NCBI GenBank assembly: GCA_025594325.1
Contig: JANHCV010000017.1
Location: 372,001-436,000 of the forward strand
Length of the DNA stretch: 64,000 nucleotides
Direction of reading: 5' to 3'
Source of the DNA: Blastocladiella emersonii ATCC 22665
Lineage: Eukaryota; Blastocladiomycota; Blastocladiomycetes; Blastocladiales; Blastocladiaceae
The notes below the pieces were generated by a model. It saw only the letters and a list, made by a program, of their open reading frames with translations, was not told the origin of the DNA and made no database searches. This document shows positions 37,596 to 52,340 of this stretch, piece after piece (position 1 is the first letter of the stretch; each line of letters starts with the position of its first letter). The position numbers were made by a program, and so were the translations under genes.

Positions 37596-40542
37596 CAAAG
37601 TCCACGGTCCAATCAACGAGGTAAACAGCGAACTTGTCAAACTGCCAACCTGCCAACCAAACACCCACGCCGCTTCTCAAGCCACGGTGGGCCCGCGCAT
37701 TTGCGTTGCCGTCCCAGCCAACGAAGGAATGACTGATGAGCCCTGGTAGCCTGCTAGACTGACAGCCTGACAGCGCCCGCTCAGTTGCTATTATCTATCT
37801 CGTAGGTAGTCTGGGAGGAGTTCGTTAGTCGATACGCGACCAGTCTCCTCCTGGCTGCCCGCTCTGCTGCCATCTCCAAGGCCCGCATGAAGATGGGCCA
37901 GGGAGGTTTACGAGCATTTCCTATCTCTCCTCTCTCCGTGTGAAACCATTCACCCGCGGACGGATGCGCACCACGCACCGTGCACCGCGCACCGCGCACC
38001 GCGCACCGCGCACCGTGCACCGCGCACCGCGCACCGCGCACAGCGCACCGCGGACAGCGCCCGATGCACCACACGCTGCGCACACGGCGCCAACGGCCAC
38101 GCTGGTGTCACGCACACACACTCGCATGAACGGCAAGCAGGCAAGGCTTCCTCAACTCAACCATGATCCATCGTCCATGTCTGCTCGCTCCAACGGGTGC
38201 GCCTGCCTACCCTCCCAGTGCCATCGATTGATTGATTCATGTCCAGTGCTGCCCATGCTTTCATGGCCGCGGGGTCCGTCAGAACGCCTTGCAATGCGTG
38301 CGCCTGCATGCACCTGCACTGCAGAGCGCTGCAGAGGGCTGCACAGCGCTGCGGAGGGCTGCAGAGGGCTAAGGCGGCAGGGCTTCTCCTCCTGCAGGGG
38401 ACAGTACCAAGGCCAAGGAGTGCTAGTGACTACTAACGGAATGGTGATTGGCCCCCTTCACACGCTCCTGGCAGGACTGCGTGTGGGCGTGCGGGCGTTT
38501 GTGCGTGCGTGCCTTGATTCGTCCACCATCATACGCGCAAAGTGACCAAGTGACCAAGTGACCAAGTGACCAAGTGACCAAGTGACCAAGGTGACCAAGG
38601 TGACCAAGGTGACCAAGGTGACCAAGGTGACCAAGTGACACACAAGCACCAAGCTAGGGTGGCCGGGCGGCCATGGAACGTACTGCATGGGAACCATTAC
38701 CGTGGACTGGCCGCGGCCATTTATCGCAGCACAGCCCTGCCTGGCTCAGGACGCGGCGGGCGTGGGAGGCAGGCAGGGTAGATCGGTAGCAGCAGCAGGA
38801 CCTGGCTAGCTGGCTGTCAAACAACACAAGTGAAGGGGTGCGTGAGGGAGGGTGTGTTGAATGAATGGATGGGTGGATGCAGGCAGAGAGAGACCTTCGT
38901 ACGTGTCGTGGGTGATGAGGATTGGTTGGCCACCATCCACCAACGCCATGGCATGGCTGCGGGTGTCGCTGCGTGCGCCTTGGCGGGTGGTGTTGGTGGG
39001 TGGGTGGTCTTGGTGGGTGCTGTGGTGGTAGTGGAGCTAGAGTGGTGCCGTGGGGCTCTTGGGGTCCCCTTTCCTTCCTGTCTGGCCTAGGTGGGTCGGC
39101 GGACGCAGCGCGCATGCGGGCAAGGTAACAACATTGCTCACGCAATGGATCATGTATTTTATGGCAAGTAGTCTGCGAAGCAGAGACGGGGATGTCCGGC
39201 CCAATCGGACCCTCCACGGATCACAATATGCACGCAATGAATTGACTGATGATAGGGATGTACCAAACCAGCAACGTAGACAATTGTCGTGGTTGTCGAA
39301 CAAAACCATATTCAAATCTTTGGCAACGCGCCTGTCCAGCTAGCCAGGGACCCATGAATCACAGTATCGACCCAACAAGATATTAGACCATGGTAATATA
39401 GTAAACCAACCTCGTACATAATTGTCATGGTACTCAAACAAAACCATATTCAAGTCTTTGCTTTCCCGCATATCCAGCTGGCCAGGGACCCATAAATCAC
39501 AGTATCGAACGAACAAGATATCTTACCATGGAAATATAGTTAACCAGCCACGCGGACAATTGTCATGGTACTCAATCGAGACCACATTCAAGTCTTTGCT
39601 CTCCCGCATGTCAAGCTGGTTGAAGGCCCATTAATCACAGTATCGACCCAACAAGATATTTGACCATGGAAACATAGTAAACCAGCCACGCGGATAATTG
39701 TCATGGTACTCAATCAAAACCATATTCATATTTTTGCTTCCCCGCATGTCAAGCTGGTTGAAGACCCATTAATCACAGTATCGAACCAACAAAATATCTG
39801 ACCATGGAAATATAGTTAACCAGCCACGCGGACAATTGTCATGGTACTCAATCGAAACCACATTCAAGTCTTTGCTCTCCCGCATGTCAAGCTGGTTGAA
39901 GGCCCATAAATCACAGTATCGACCCAACAAGATATTTGACCATGGAAATATAGTAAACCAGCCACGCGGATAATTGTCATGGTACTCAATCAAAACCATA
40001 TTCAAGTCTTTGCTTTCCCGCACGTCCAGCTGGTTGAAGGCCCATAAATCACAGTATCGACCCAACAAAGTATCTGACAACCGAAATATAGCAGACAATC
40101 CACGCAGACAATTGTCATGCCACCTAATCAAAACCATATTCAAGTCTTTGCTTTCCCACATGTCAAGCTGGTTGAAGGCCCATAAATCACAGTATCGAAC
40201 CAACGAAATATCTGACCATGGAAATATAGTAAAGCAGCCACGCAGATAATTGTCATGGTACTTAATCAAAACCATATTCATATTTTTGCTTCCCCGCATG
40301 TCAAGCTGGTTGAAGGCCCATAAATCACAGTATCGAACGAACAAGATATCTTACCATGGAAATATAGTTAACCAGCCACGCAAATGATTGTCATGCCACT
40401 TAATCAAAACCATACTCAAATGGTCGATTACCCTCACGTCCAAGCGGCCAAGGACCCAAACCGCCAGATACCCAAATCTACGACCACGTTGCGCACACTC
40501 CACTAGCCAACTCTTCGATCCCCTAATTATGGAGCCCGTCGT
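37596..40542. repeat. Macrosatellite unit 14 (2947 bp)
   Basis: State: h13, d5, o6, s8, SNV-A A (39273), SNV-B T. Heptamers 37968-38058, octamer/nonamer array 38540-38632, 138-bp array 39224-40465. It matches units 13 and 16 at every marker scored. Confidence 0.97.
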
Positions 40543-43503
40543 CAAAGTCCACGGTCCAATCAACGAGGTAAACAGCGAACTTGTCAAACTGCCAACCTGC
40601 CAACCAAACACCCACGCCGCTTCTCAAGCCACGGTGGGCCCGCGCATTTGCGTTGCCGTCCCAGCCAACGAAGGAATGACTGATGAGCCCTGGTAGCCTG
40701 CTAGACTGACAGCCTGACAGCGCCCGCTCAGTTGCTATTATCTATCTCGTAGGTAGTCTGGGAGGAGTTCGTTAGTCGATACGCGACCAGTCTCCTCCTG
40801 GCTGCCCGCTCTGCTGCCATCTCCAAGGCCCGCATGAAGATGGGCCAGGGAGGTTTACGAGCATTTCCTATCTCTCCTCTCTCCGTGTGAAACCATTCAC
40901 CCGCGGACGGATGCGCACCACGCACCGTGCACCGCGCACCGCGCACCGCGCACCGCGCACCGTGCACCGCGCACCGCGCACCGCGCACAGCGCACCGCGG
41001 ACAGCGCACCGCGGACAGCGCCCGATGCACCACACGCTGCGCACACGGCGCCAACGGCCACGCTGGTGTCACGCACACACACTCGCATGAACGGCAAGCA
41101 GGCAAGGCTTCCTCAACTCAACCATGATCCATCGTCCATGTCTGCTCGCTCCAACGGGTGCGCCTGCCTACCCTCCCAGTGCCATCGATTGATTGATTCA
41201 TGTCCAGTGCTGCCCATGCTTTCATGGCCGCGGGGTCCGTCAGAACGCCTTGCAATGCGTGCGCCTGCATGCACCTGCACTGCAGAGCGCTGCAGAGGGC
41301 TGCACAGCGCTGCGGAGGGCTGCAGAGGGCTAAGGCGGCAGGGCTTCTCCTCCTGCAGGGGACAGTACCAAGGCCAAGGAGTGCTAGTGACTACTAACGG
41401 AATGGTGATTGGCCCCCTTCACACGCTCCTGGCAGGACTGCGTGTGGGCGTGCGGGCGTTTGTGCGTGCGTGCCTTGATTCGTCCACCATCATACGCGCA
41501 AAGTGACCAAGTGACCAAGTGACCAAGTGACCAAGTGACCAAGTGACCAAGGTGACCAAGGTGACCAAGGTGACCAAGGTGACCAAGGTGACCAAGTGAC
41601 ACACAAGCACCAAGCTAGGGTGGCCGGGCGGCCATGGAACGTACTGCATGGGAACCATTACCGTGGACTGGCCGCGGCCATTTATCGCAGCACAGCCCTG
41701 CCTGGCTCAGGACGCGGCGGGCGTGGGAGGCAGGCAGGGTAGATCGGTAGCAGCAGCAGGACCTGGCTAGCTGGCTGTCAAACAACACAAGTGAAGGGGT
41801 GCGTGAGGGAGGGTGTGTTGAATGAATGGATGGGTGGATGCAGGCAGAGAGAGACCTTCGTACGTGTCGTGGGTGATGAGGATTGGTTGGCCACCATCCA
41901 CCAACGCCATGGCATGGCTGCGGGTGTCGCTGCGTGCGCCTTGGCGGGTGGTGTTGGTGGGTGGGTGGTCTTGGTGGGTGCTGTGGTGGTAGTGGAGCTA
42001 GAGTGGTGCCGTGGGGCTCTTGGGGTCCCCTTTCCTTCCTGTCTGGCCTAGGTGGGTCGGCGGACGCAGCGCGCATGCGGGCAAGGTAACAACATTGCTC
42101 ACGCAATGGATCATGTATTTTATGGCAAGTAGTCTGCGAAGCAGAGACGGGGATGTCCGGCCCAATCGGACCCTCCACGGATCACAATATGCACGCAATG
42201 AATTGACTGATGATAGGGATGTACCAAACCAGCAACGTAGACAATTGTCGTGGTTGTCGAACAAAACCATATTCAAATCTTTGGCAACGCGCCTGTCCAG
42301 CTAGCCAGGGACCCATGAATCACAGTATCGACCCAACAAGATATTAGACCATGGTAATATAGTAAACCAACCTCGTACATAATTGTCATGGTACTCAAAC
42401 AAAACCATATTCAAGTCTTTGCTTTCCCGCATATCCAGCTGGCCAGGGACCCATAAATCACAGTATCGAACGAACAAGATATCTTACCATGGAAATATAG
42501 TTAACCAGCCACGCGGACAATTGTCATGGTACTCAATCGAGACCACATTCAAGTCTTTGCTCTCCCGCATGTCAAGCTGGTTGAAGGCCCATTAATCACA
42601 GTATCGACCCAACAAGATATTTGACCATGGAAACATAGTAAACCAGCCACGCGGATAATTGTCATGGTACTCAATCAAAACCATATTCATATTTTTGCTT
42701 CCCCGCATGTCAAGCTGGTTGAAGACCCATTAATCACAGTATCGAACCAACAAAATATCTGACCATGGAAATATAGTTAACCAGCCACGCGGACAATTGT
42801 CATGGTACTCAATCGAAACCACATTCAAGTCTTTGCTCTCCCGCATGTCAAGCTGGTTGAAGGCCCATAAATCACAGTATCGACCCAACAAGATATTTGA
42901 CCATGGAAATATAGTAAACCAGCCACGCGGATAATTGTCATGGTACTCAATCAAAACCATATTCAAGTCTTTGCTTTCCCGCACGTCCAGCTGGTTGAAG
43001 GCCCATAAATCACAGTATCGACCCAACAAAGTATCTGACAACCGAAATATAGCAGACAATCCACGCAGACAATTGTCATGCCACCTAATCAAAACCATAT
43101 TCAAGTCTTTGCTTTCCCACATGTCAAGCTGGTTGAAGGCCCATAAATCACAGTATCGAACCAACGAAATATCTGACCATGGAAATATAGTAAAGCAGCC
43201 ACGCAGATAATTGTCATGGTACTTAATCAAAACCATATTCATATTTTTGCTTCCCCGCATGTCAAGCTGGTTGAAGGCCCATAAATCACAGTATCGAACG
43301 AACAAGATATCTTACCATGGAAATATAGTTAACCAGCCACGCAAATGATTGTCATGCCACTTAATCAAAACCATACTCAAATGGTCGATTACCCTCACGT
43401 CCAAGCGGCCAAGGACCCAAACCGCCAGATACCCAAATCTACGACCACGTTGCGCACACTCCACTAGCCAACTCTTCGATCCCCTAATTATGGAGCCCGT
43501 CGT
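40543..43503. repeat. Macrosatellite unit 15 (2961 bp)
   Basis: State: h15, d5, o6, s8, SNV-A A (42234), SNV-B T. Heptamers 40915-41019, octamer/nonamer array 41501-41593, 138-bp array 42185-43426. It differs from units 14 and 16 only by two extra heptamers (a second gcaccgc/ggacagc pair). Confidence 0.97.
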
Positions 43504-46450
43504 CAAAGTCCACGGTCCAATCAACGAGGTAAACAGCGAACTTGTCAAACTGCCAACCTGCCAACCAAACACCCACGCCGCTTCTCAAGCCACGGTGGGC
43601 CCGCGCATTTGCGTTGCCGTCCCAGCCAACGAAGGAATGACTGATGAGCCCTGGTAGCCTGCTAGACTGACAGCCTGACAGCGCCCGCTCAGTTGCTATT
43701 ATCTATCTCGTAGGTAGTCTGGGAGGAGTTCGTTAGTCGATACGCGACCAGTCTCCTCCTGGCTGCCCGCTCTGCTGCCATCTCCAAGGCCCGCATGAAG
43801 ATGGGCCAGGGAGGTTTACGAGCATTTCCTATCTCTCCTCTCTCCGTGTGAAACCATTCACCCGCGGACGGATGCGCACCACGCACCGTGCACCGCGCAC
43901 CGCGCACCGCGCACCGCGCACCGTGCACCGCGCACCGCGCACCGCGCACAGCGCACCGCGGACAGCGCCCGATGCACCACACGCTGCGCACACGGCGCCA
44001 ACGGCCACGCTGGTGTCACGCACACACACTCGCATGAACGGCAAGCAGGCAAGGCTTCCTCAACTCAACCATGATCCATCGTCCATGTCTGCTCGCTCCA
44101 ACGGGTGCGCCTGCCTACCCTCCCAGTGCCATCGATTGATTGATTCATGTCCAGTGCTGCCCATGCTTTCATGGCCGCGGGGTCCGTCAGAACGCCTTGC
44201 AATGCGTGCGCCTGCATGCACCTGCACTGCAGAGCGCTGCAGAGGGCTGCACAGCGCTGCGGAGGGCTGCAGAGGGCTAAGGCGGCAGGGCTTCTCCTCC
44301 TGCAGGGGACAGTACCAAGGCCAAGGAGTGCTAGTGACTACTAACGGAATGGTGATTGGCCCCCTTCACACGCTCCTGGCAGGACTGCGTGTGGGCGTGC
44401 GGGCGTTTGTGCGTGCGTGCCTTGATTCGTCCACCATCATACGCGCAAAGTGACCAAGTGACCAAGTGACCAAGTGACCAAGTGACCAAGTGACCAAGGT
44501 GACCAAGGTGACCAAGGTGACCAAGGTGACCAAGGTGACCAAGTGACACACAAGCACCAAGCTAGGGTGGCCGGGCGGCCATGGAACGTACTGCATGGGA
44601 ACCATTACCGTGGACTGGCCGCGGCCATTTATCGCAGCACAGCCCTGCCTGGCTCAGGACGCGGCGGGCGTGGGAGGCAGGCAGGGTAGATCGGTAGCAG
44701 CAGCAGGACCTGGCTAGCTGGCTGTCAAACAACACAAGTGAAGGGGTGCGTGAGGGAGGGTGTGTTGAATGAATGGATGGGTGGATGCAGGCAGAGAGAG
44801 ACCTTCGTACGTGTCGTGGGTGATGAGGATTGGTTGGCCACCATCCACCAACGCCATGGCATGGCTGCGGGTGTCGCTGCGTGCGCCTTGGCGGGTGGTG
44901 TTGGTGGGTGGGTGGTCTTGGTGGGTGCTGTGGTGGTAGTGGAGCTAGAGTGGTGCCGTGGGGCTCTTGGGGTCCCCTTTCCTTCCTGTCTGGCCTAGGT
45001 GGGTCGGCGGACGCAGCGCGCATGCGGGCAAGGTAACAACATTGCTCACGCAATGGATCATGTATTTTATGGCAAGTAGTCTGCGAAGCAGAGACGGGGA
45101 TGTCCGGCCCAATCGGACCCTCCACGGATCACAATATGCACGCAATGAATTGACTGATGATAGGGATGTACCAAACCAGCAACGTAGACAATTGTCGTGG
45201 TTGTCGAACAAAACCATATTCAAATCTTTGGCAACGCGCCTGTCCAGCTAGCCAGGGACCCATGAATCACAGTATCGACCCAACAAGATATTAGACCATG
45301 GTAATATAGTAAACCAACCTCGTACATAATTGTCATGGTACTCAAACAAAACCATATTCAAGTCTTTGCTTTCCCGCATATCCAGCTGGCCAGGGACCCA
45401 TAAATCACAGTATCGAACGAACAAGATATCTTACCATGGAAATATAGTTAACCAGCCACGCGGACAATTGTCATGGTACTCAATCGAGACCACATTCAAG
45501 TCTTTGCTCTCCCGCATGTCAAGCTGGTTGAAGGCCCATTAATCACAGTATCGACCCAACAAGATATTTGACCATGGAAACATAGTAAACCAGCCACGCG
45601 GATAATTGTCATGGTACTCAATCAAAACCATATTCATATTTTTGCTTCCCCGCATGTCAAGCTGGTTGAAGACCCATTAATCACAGTATCGAACCAACAA
45701 AATATCTGACCATGGAAATATAGTTAACCAGCCACGCGGACAATTGTCATGGTACTCAATCGAAACCACATTCAAGTCTTTGCTCTCCCGCATGTCAAGC
45801 TGGTTGAAGGCCCATAAATCACAGTATCGACCCAACAAGATATTTGACCATGGAAATATAGTAAACCAGCCACGCGGATAATTGTCATGGTACTCAATCA
45901 AAACCATATTCAAGTCTTTGCTTTCCCGCACGTCCAGCTGGTTGAAGGCCCATAAATCACAGTATCGACCCAACAAAGTATCTGACAACCGAAATATAGC
46001 AGACAATCCACGCAGACAATTGTCATGCCACCTAATCAAAACCATATTCAAGTCTTTGCTTTCCCACATGTCAAGCTGGTTGAAGGCCCATAAATCACAG
46101 TATCGAACCAACGAAATATCTGACCATGGAAATATAGTAAAGCAGCCACGCAGATAATTGTCATGGTACTTAATCAAAACCATATTCATATTTTTGCTTC
46201 CCCGCATGTCAAGCTGGTTGAAGGCCCATAAATCACAGTATCGAACGAACAAGATATCTTACCATGGAAATATAGTTAACCAGCCACGCAAATGATTGTC
46301 ATGCCACTTAATCAAAACCATACTCAAATGGTCGATTACCCTCACGTCCAAGCGGCCAAGGACCCAAACCGCCAGATACCCAAATCTACGACCACGTTGC
46401 GCACACTCCACTAGCCAACTCTTCGATCCCCTAATTATGGAGCCCGTCGT
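43504..46450. repeat. Macrosatellite unit 16 (2947 bp)
   Basis: State: h13, d5, o6, s8, SNV-A A (45181), SNV-B T. Heptamers 43876-43966, octamer/nonamer array 44448-44540, 138-bp array 45132-46373. It is the last unit with the SNV-A A allele. Confidence 0.97.
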
Positions 46451-49395
46451 CAAAGTCCACGGTCCAATCAACGAGGTAAACAGCGAACTTGTCAAACTGC
46501 CAACCTGCCAACCAAACACCCACGCCGCTTCTCAAGCCACGGTGGGCCCGCGCATTTGCGTTGCCGTCCCAGCCAACGAAGGAATGACTGATGAGCCCTG
46601 GTAGCCTGCTAGACTGACAGCCTGACAGCGCCCGCTCAGTTGCTATTATCTATCTCGTAGGTAGTCTGGGAGGAGTTCGTTAGTCGATACGCGACCAGTC
46701 TCCTCCTGGCTGCCCGCTCTGCTGCCATCTCCAAGGCCCGCATGAAGATGGGCCAGGGAGGTTTACGAGCATTTCCTATCTCTCCTCTCTCCGTGTGAAA
46801 CCATTCACCCGCGGACGGATGCGCACCACGCACCGTGCACCGCGCACCGCGCACCGCGCACCGCGCACCGTGCACCGCGCACCGCGCACCGCGCACAGCG
46901 CACCGCGGACAGCGCACCGCGGACAGCGCCCGATGCACCACACGCTGCGCACACGGCGCCAACGGCCACGCTGGTGTCACGCACACACACTCGCATGAAC
47001 GGCAAGCAGGCAAGGCTTCCTCAACTCAACCATGATCCATCGTCCATGTCTGCTCGCTCCAACGGGTGCGCCTGCCTACCCTCCCAGTGCCATCGATTGA
47101 TTGATTCATGTCCAGTGCTGCCCATGCTTTCATGGCCGCGGGGTCCGTCAGAACGCCTTGCAATGCGTGCGCCTGCATGCACCTGCACTGCAGAGCGCTG
47201 CAGAGGGCTGCACAGCGCTGCGGAGGGCTGCAGAGGGCTAAGGCGGCAGGGCTTCTCCTCCTGCAGGGGACAGTACCAAGGCCAAGGAGTGCTAGTGACT
47301 ACTAACGGAATGGTGATTGGCCCCCTTCACACGCTCCTGGCAGGACTGCGTGTGGGCGTGCGGGCGTTTGTGCGTGCGTGCCTTGATTCGTCCACCATCA
47401 TACGCGCAAAGTGACCAAGTGACCAAGTGACCAAGTGACCAAGGTGACCAAGGTGACCAAGGTGACCAAGGTGACCAAGGTGACCAAGTGACACACAAGC
47501 ACCAAGCTAGGGTGGCCGGGCGGCCATGGAACGTACTGCATGGGAACCATTACCGTGGACTGGCCGCGGCCATTTATCGCAGCACAGCCCTGCCTGGCTC
47601 AGGACGCGGCGGGCGTGGGAGGCAGGCAGGGTAGATCGGTAGCAGCAGCAGGACCTGGCTAGCTGGCTGTCAAACAACACAAGTGAAGGGGTGCGTGAGG
47701 GAGGGTGTGTTGAATGAATGGATGGGTGGATGCAGGCAGAGAGAGACCTTCGTACGTGTCGTGGGTGATGAGGATTGGTTGGCCACCATCCACCAACGCC
47801 ATGGCATGGCTGCGGGTGTCGCTGCGTGCGCCTTGGCGGGTGGTGTTGGTGGGTGGGTGGTCTTGGTGGGTGCTGTGGTGGTAGTGGAGCTAGAGTGGTG
47901 CCGTGGGGCTCTTGGGGTCCCCTTTCCTTCCTGTCTGGCCTAGGTGGGTCGGCGGACGCAGCGCGCATGCGGGCAAGGTAACAACATTGCTCACGCAATG
48001 GATCATGTATTTTATGGCAAGTAGTCTGCGAAGCAGAGACGGGGATGTCCGGCCCAATCGGACCCTCCACGGATCACAATATGCACGCAATGAATTGACT
48101 GATGATAGGGATGTACCAAACCAGCCACGTAGACAATTGTCGTGGTTGTCGAACAAAACCATATTCAAATCTTTGGCAACGCGCCTGTCCAGCTAGCCAG
48201 GGACCCATGAATCACAGTATCGACCCAACAAGATATTAGACCATGGTAATATAGTAAACCAACCTCGTACATAATTGTCATGGTACTCAAACAAAACCAT
48301 ATTCAAGTCTTTGCTTTCCCGCATATCCAGCTGGCCAGGGACCCATAAATCACAGTATCGAACGAACAAGATATCTTACCATGGAAATATAGTTAACCAG
48401 CCACGCGGACAATTGTCATGGTACTCAATCGAGACCACATTCAAGTCTTTGCTCTCCCGCATGTCAAGCTGGTTGAAGGCCCATTAATCACAGTATCGAC
48501 CCAACAAGATATTTGACCATGGAAACATAGTAAACCAGCCACGCGGATAATTGTCATGGTACTCAATCAAAACCATATTCATATTTTTGCTTCCCCGCAT
48601 GTCAAGCTGGTTGAAGACCCATTAATCACAGTATCGAACCAACAAAATATCTGACCATGGAAATATAGTTAACCAGCCACGCGGACAATTGTCATGGTAC
48701 TCAATCGAAACCACATTCAAGTCTTTGCTCTCCCGCATGTCAAGCTGGTTGAAGGCCCATAAATCACAGTATCGACCCAACAAGATATTTGACCATGGAA
48801 ATATAGTAAACCAGCCACGCGGATAATTGTCATGGTACTCAATCAAAACCATATTCAAGTCTTTGCTTTCCCGCACGTCCAGCTGGTTGAAGGCCCATAA
48901 ATCACAGTATCGACCCAACAAAGTATCTGACAACCGAAATATAGCAGACAATCCACGCAGACAATTGTCATGCCACCTAATCAAAACCATATTCAAGTCT
49001 TTGCTTTCCCACATGTCAAGCTGGTTGAAGGCCCATAAATCACAGTATCGAACCAACGAAATATCTGACCATGGAAATATAGTAAAGCAGCCACGCAGAT
49101 AATTGTCATGGTACTTAATCAAAACCATATTCATATTTTTGCTTCCCCGCATGTCAAGCTGGTTGAAGGCCCATAAATCACAGTATCGAACGAACAAGAT
49201 ATCTTACCATGGAAATATAGTTAACCAGCCACGCAAATGATTGTCATGCCACTTAATCAAAACCATACTCAAATGGTCGATTACCCTCACGTCCAAGCGG
49301 CCAAGGACCCAAACCGCCAGATACCCAAATCTACGACCACGTTGCGCACACTCCACTAGCCAACTCTTCGATCCCCTAATTATGGAGCCCGTCGT
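46451..49395. repeat. Macrosatellite unit 17 (2945 bp)
   Basis: State: h15, d5, o4, s8, SNV-A C, SNV-B T. Heptamers 46823-46927, octamer/nonamer array 47409-47485, 138-bp array 48077-49318. The four-octamer state reappears here, about 26 kb from units 6-8. Confidence 0.97.
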
Positions 49396-52340
49396 CAAAG
49401 TCCACGGTCCAATCAACGAGGTAAACAGCGAACTTGTCAAACTGCCAACCTGCCAACCAAACACCCACGCCGCTTCTCAAGCCACGGTGGGCCCGCGCAT
49501 TTGCGTTGCCGTCCCAGCCAACGAAGGAATGACTGATGAGCCCTGGTAGCCTGCTAGACTGACAGCCTGACAGCGCCCGCTCAGTTGCTATTATCTATCT
49601 CGTAGGTAGTCTGGGAGGAGTTCGTTAGTCGATACGCGACCAGTCTCCTCCTGGCTGCCCGCTCTGCTGCCATCTCCAAGGCCCGCATGAAGATGGGCCA
49701 GGGAGGTTTACGAGCATTTCCTATCTCTCCTCTCTCCGTGTGAAACCATTCACCCGCGGACGGATGCGCACCACGCACCGTGCACCGCGCACCGCGCACC
49801 GCGCACCGCGCACCGTGCACCGCGCACCGCGCACCGCGCACAGCGCACCGCGGACAGCGCACCGCGGACAGCGCCCGATGCACCACACGCTGCGCACACG
49901 GCGCCAACGGCCACGCTGGTGTCACGCACACACACTCGCATGAACGGCAAGCAGGCAAGGCTTCCTCAACTCAACCATGATCCATCGTCCATGTCTGCTC
50001 GCTCCAACGGGTGCGCCTGCCTACCCTCCCAGTGCCATCGATTGATTGATTCATGTCCAGTGCTGCCCATGCTTTCATGGCCGCGGGGTCCGTCAGAACG
50101 CCTTGCAATGCGTGCGCCTGCATGCACCTGCACTGCAGAGCGCTGCAGAGGGCTGCACAGCGCTGCGGAGGGCTGCAGAGGGCTAAGGCGGCAGGGCTTC
50201 TCCTCCTGCAGGGGACAGTACCAAGGCCAAGGAGTGCTAGTGACTACTAACGGAATGGTGATTGGCCCCCTTCACACGCTCCTGGCAGGACTGCGTGTGG
50301 GCGTGCGGGCGTTTGTGCGTGCGTGCCTTGATTCGTCCACCATCATACGCGCAAAGTGACCAAGTGACCAAGTGACCAAGTGACCAAGGTGACCAAGGTG
50401 ACCAAGGTGACCAAGGTGACCAAGGTGACCAAGTGACACACAAGCACCAAGCTAGGGTGGCCGGGCGGCCATGGAACGTACTGCATGGGAACCATTACCG
50501 TGGACTGGCCGCGGCCATTTATCGCAGCACAGCCCTGCCTGGCTCAGGACGCGGCGGGCGTGGGAGGCAGGCAGGGTAGATCGGTAGCAGCAGCAGGACC
50601 TGGCTAGCTGGCTGTCAAACAACACAAGTGAAGGGGTGCGTGAGGGAGGGTGTGTTGAATGAATGGATGGGTGGATGCAGGCAGAGAGAGACCTTCGTAC
50701 GTGTCGTGGGTGATGAGGATTGGTTGGCCACCATCCACCAACGCCATGGCATGGCTGCGGGTGTCGCTGCGTGCGCCTTGGCGGGTGGTGTTGGTGGGTG
50801 GGTGGTCTTGGTGGGTGCTGTGGTGGTAGTGGAGCTAGAGTGGTGCCGTGGGGCTCTTGGGGTCCCCTTTCCTTCCTGTCTGGCCTAGGTGGGTCGGCGG
50901 ACGCAGCGCGCATGCGGGCAAGGTAACAACATTGCTCACGCAATGGATCATGTATTTTATGGCAAGTAGTCTGCGAAGCAGAGACGGGGATGTCCGGCCC
51001 AATCGGACCCTCCACGGATCACAATATGCACGCAATGAATTGACTGATGATAGGGATGTACCAAACCAGCCACGTAGACAATTGTCGTGGTTGTCGAACA
51101 AAACCATATTCAAATCTTTGGCAACGCGCCTGTCCAGCTAGCCAGGGACCCATGAATCACAGTATCGACCCAACAAGATATTAGACCATGGTAATATAGT
51201 AAACCAACCTCGTACATAATTGTCATGGTACTCAAACAAAACCATATTCAAGTCTTTGCTTTCCCGCATATCCAGCTGGCCAGGGACCCATAAATCACAG
51301 TATCGAACGAACAAGATATCTTACCATGGAAATATAGTTAACCAGCCACGCGGACAATTGTCATGGTACTCAATCGAGACCACATTCAAGTCTTTGCTCT
51401 CCCGCATGTCAAGCTGGTTGAAGGCCCATTAATCACAGTATCGACCCAACAAGATATTTGACCATGGAAACATAGTAAACCAGCCACGCGGATAATTGTC
51501 ATGGTACTCAATCAAAACCATATTCATATTTTTGCTTCCCCGCATGTCAAGCTGGTTGAAGACCCATTAATCACAGTATCGAACCAACAAAATATCTGAC
51601 CATGGAAATATAGTTAACCAGCCACGCGGACAATTGTCATGGTACTCAATCGAAACCACATTCAAGTCTTTGCTCTCCCGCATGTCAAGCTGGTTGAAGG
51701 CCCATAAATCACAGTATCGACCCAACAAGATATTTGACCATGGAAATATAGTAAACCAGCCACGCGGATAATTGTCATGGTACTCAATCAAAACCATATT
51801 CAAGTCTTTGCTTTCCCGCACGTCCAGCTGGTTGAAGGCCCATAAATCACAGTATCGACCCAACAAAGTATCTGACAACCGAAATATAGCAGACAATCCA
51901 CGCAGACAATTGTCATGCCACCTAATCAAAACCATATTCAAGTCTTTGCTTTCCCACATGTCAAGCTGGTTGAAGGCCCATAAATCACAGTATCGAACCA
52001 ACGAAATATCTGACCATGGAAATATAGTAAAGCAGCCACGCAGATAATTGTCATGGTACTTAATCAAAACCATATTCATATTTTTGCTTCCCCGCATGTC
52101 AAGCTGGTTGAAGGCCCATAAATCACAGTATCGAACGAACAAGATATCTTACCATGGAAATATAGTTAACCAGCCACGCAAATGATTGTCATGCCACTTA
52201 ATCAAAACCATACTCAAATGGTCGATTACCCTCACGTCCAAGCGGCCAAGGACCCAAACCGCCAGATACCCAAATCTACGACCACGTTGCGCACACTCCA
52301 CTAGCCAACTCTTCGATCCCCTAATTATGGAGCCCGTCGT
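49396..52340. repeat. Macrosatellite unit 18 (2945 bp)
   Basis: State: h15, d5, o4, s8, SNV-A C, SNV-B T. Heptamers 49768-49872, octamer/nonamer array 50354-50430, 138-bp array 51022-52263. It matches unit 17 at every marker scored. Confidence 0.97.
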
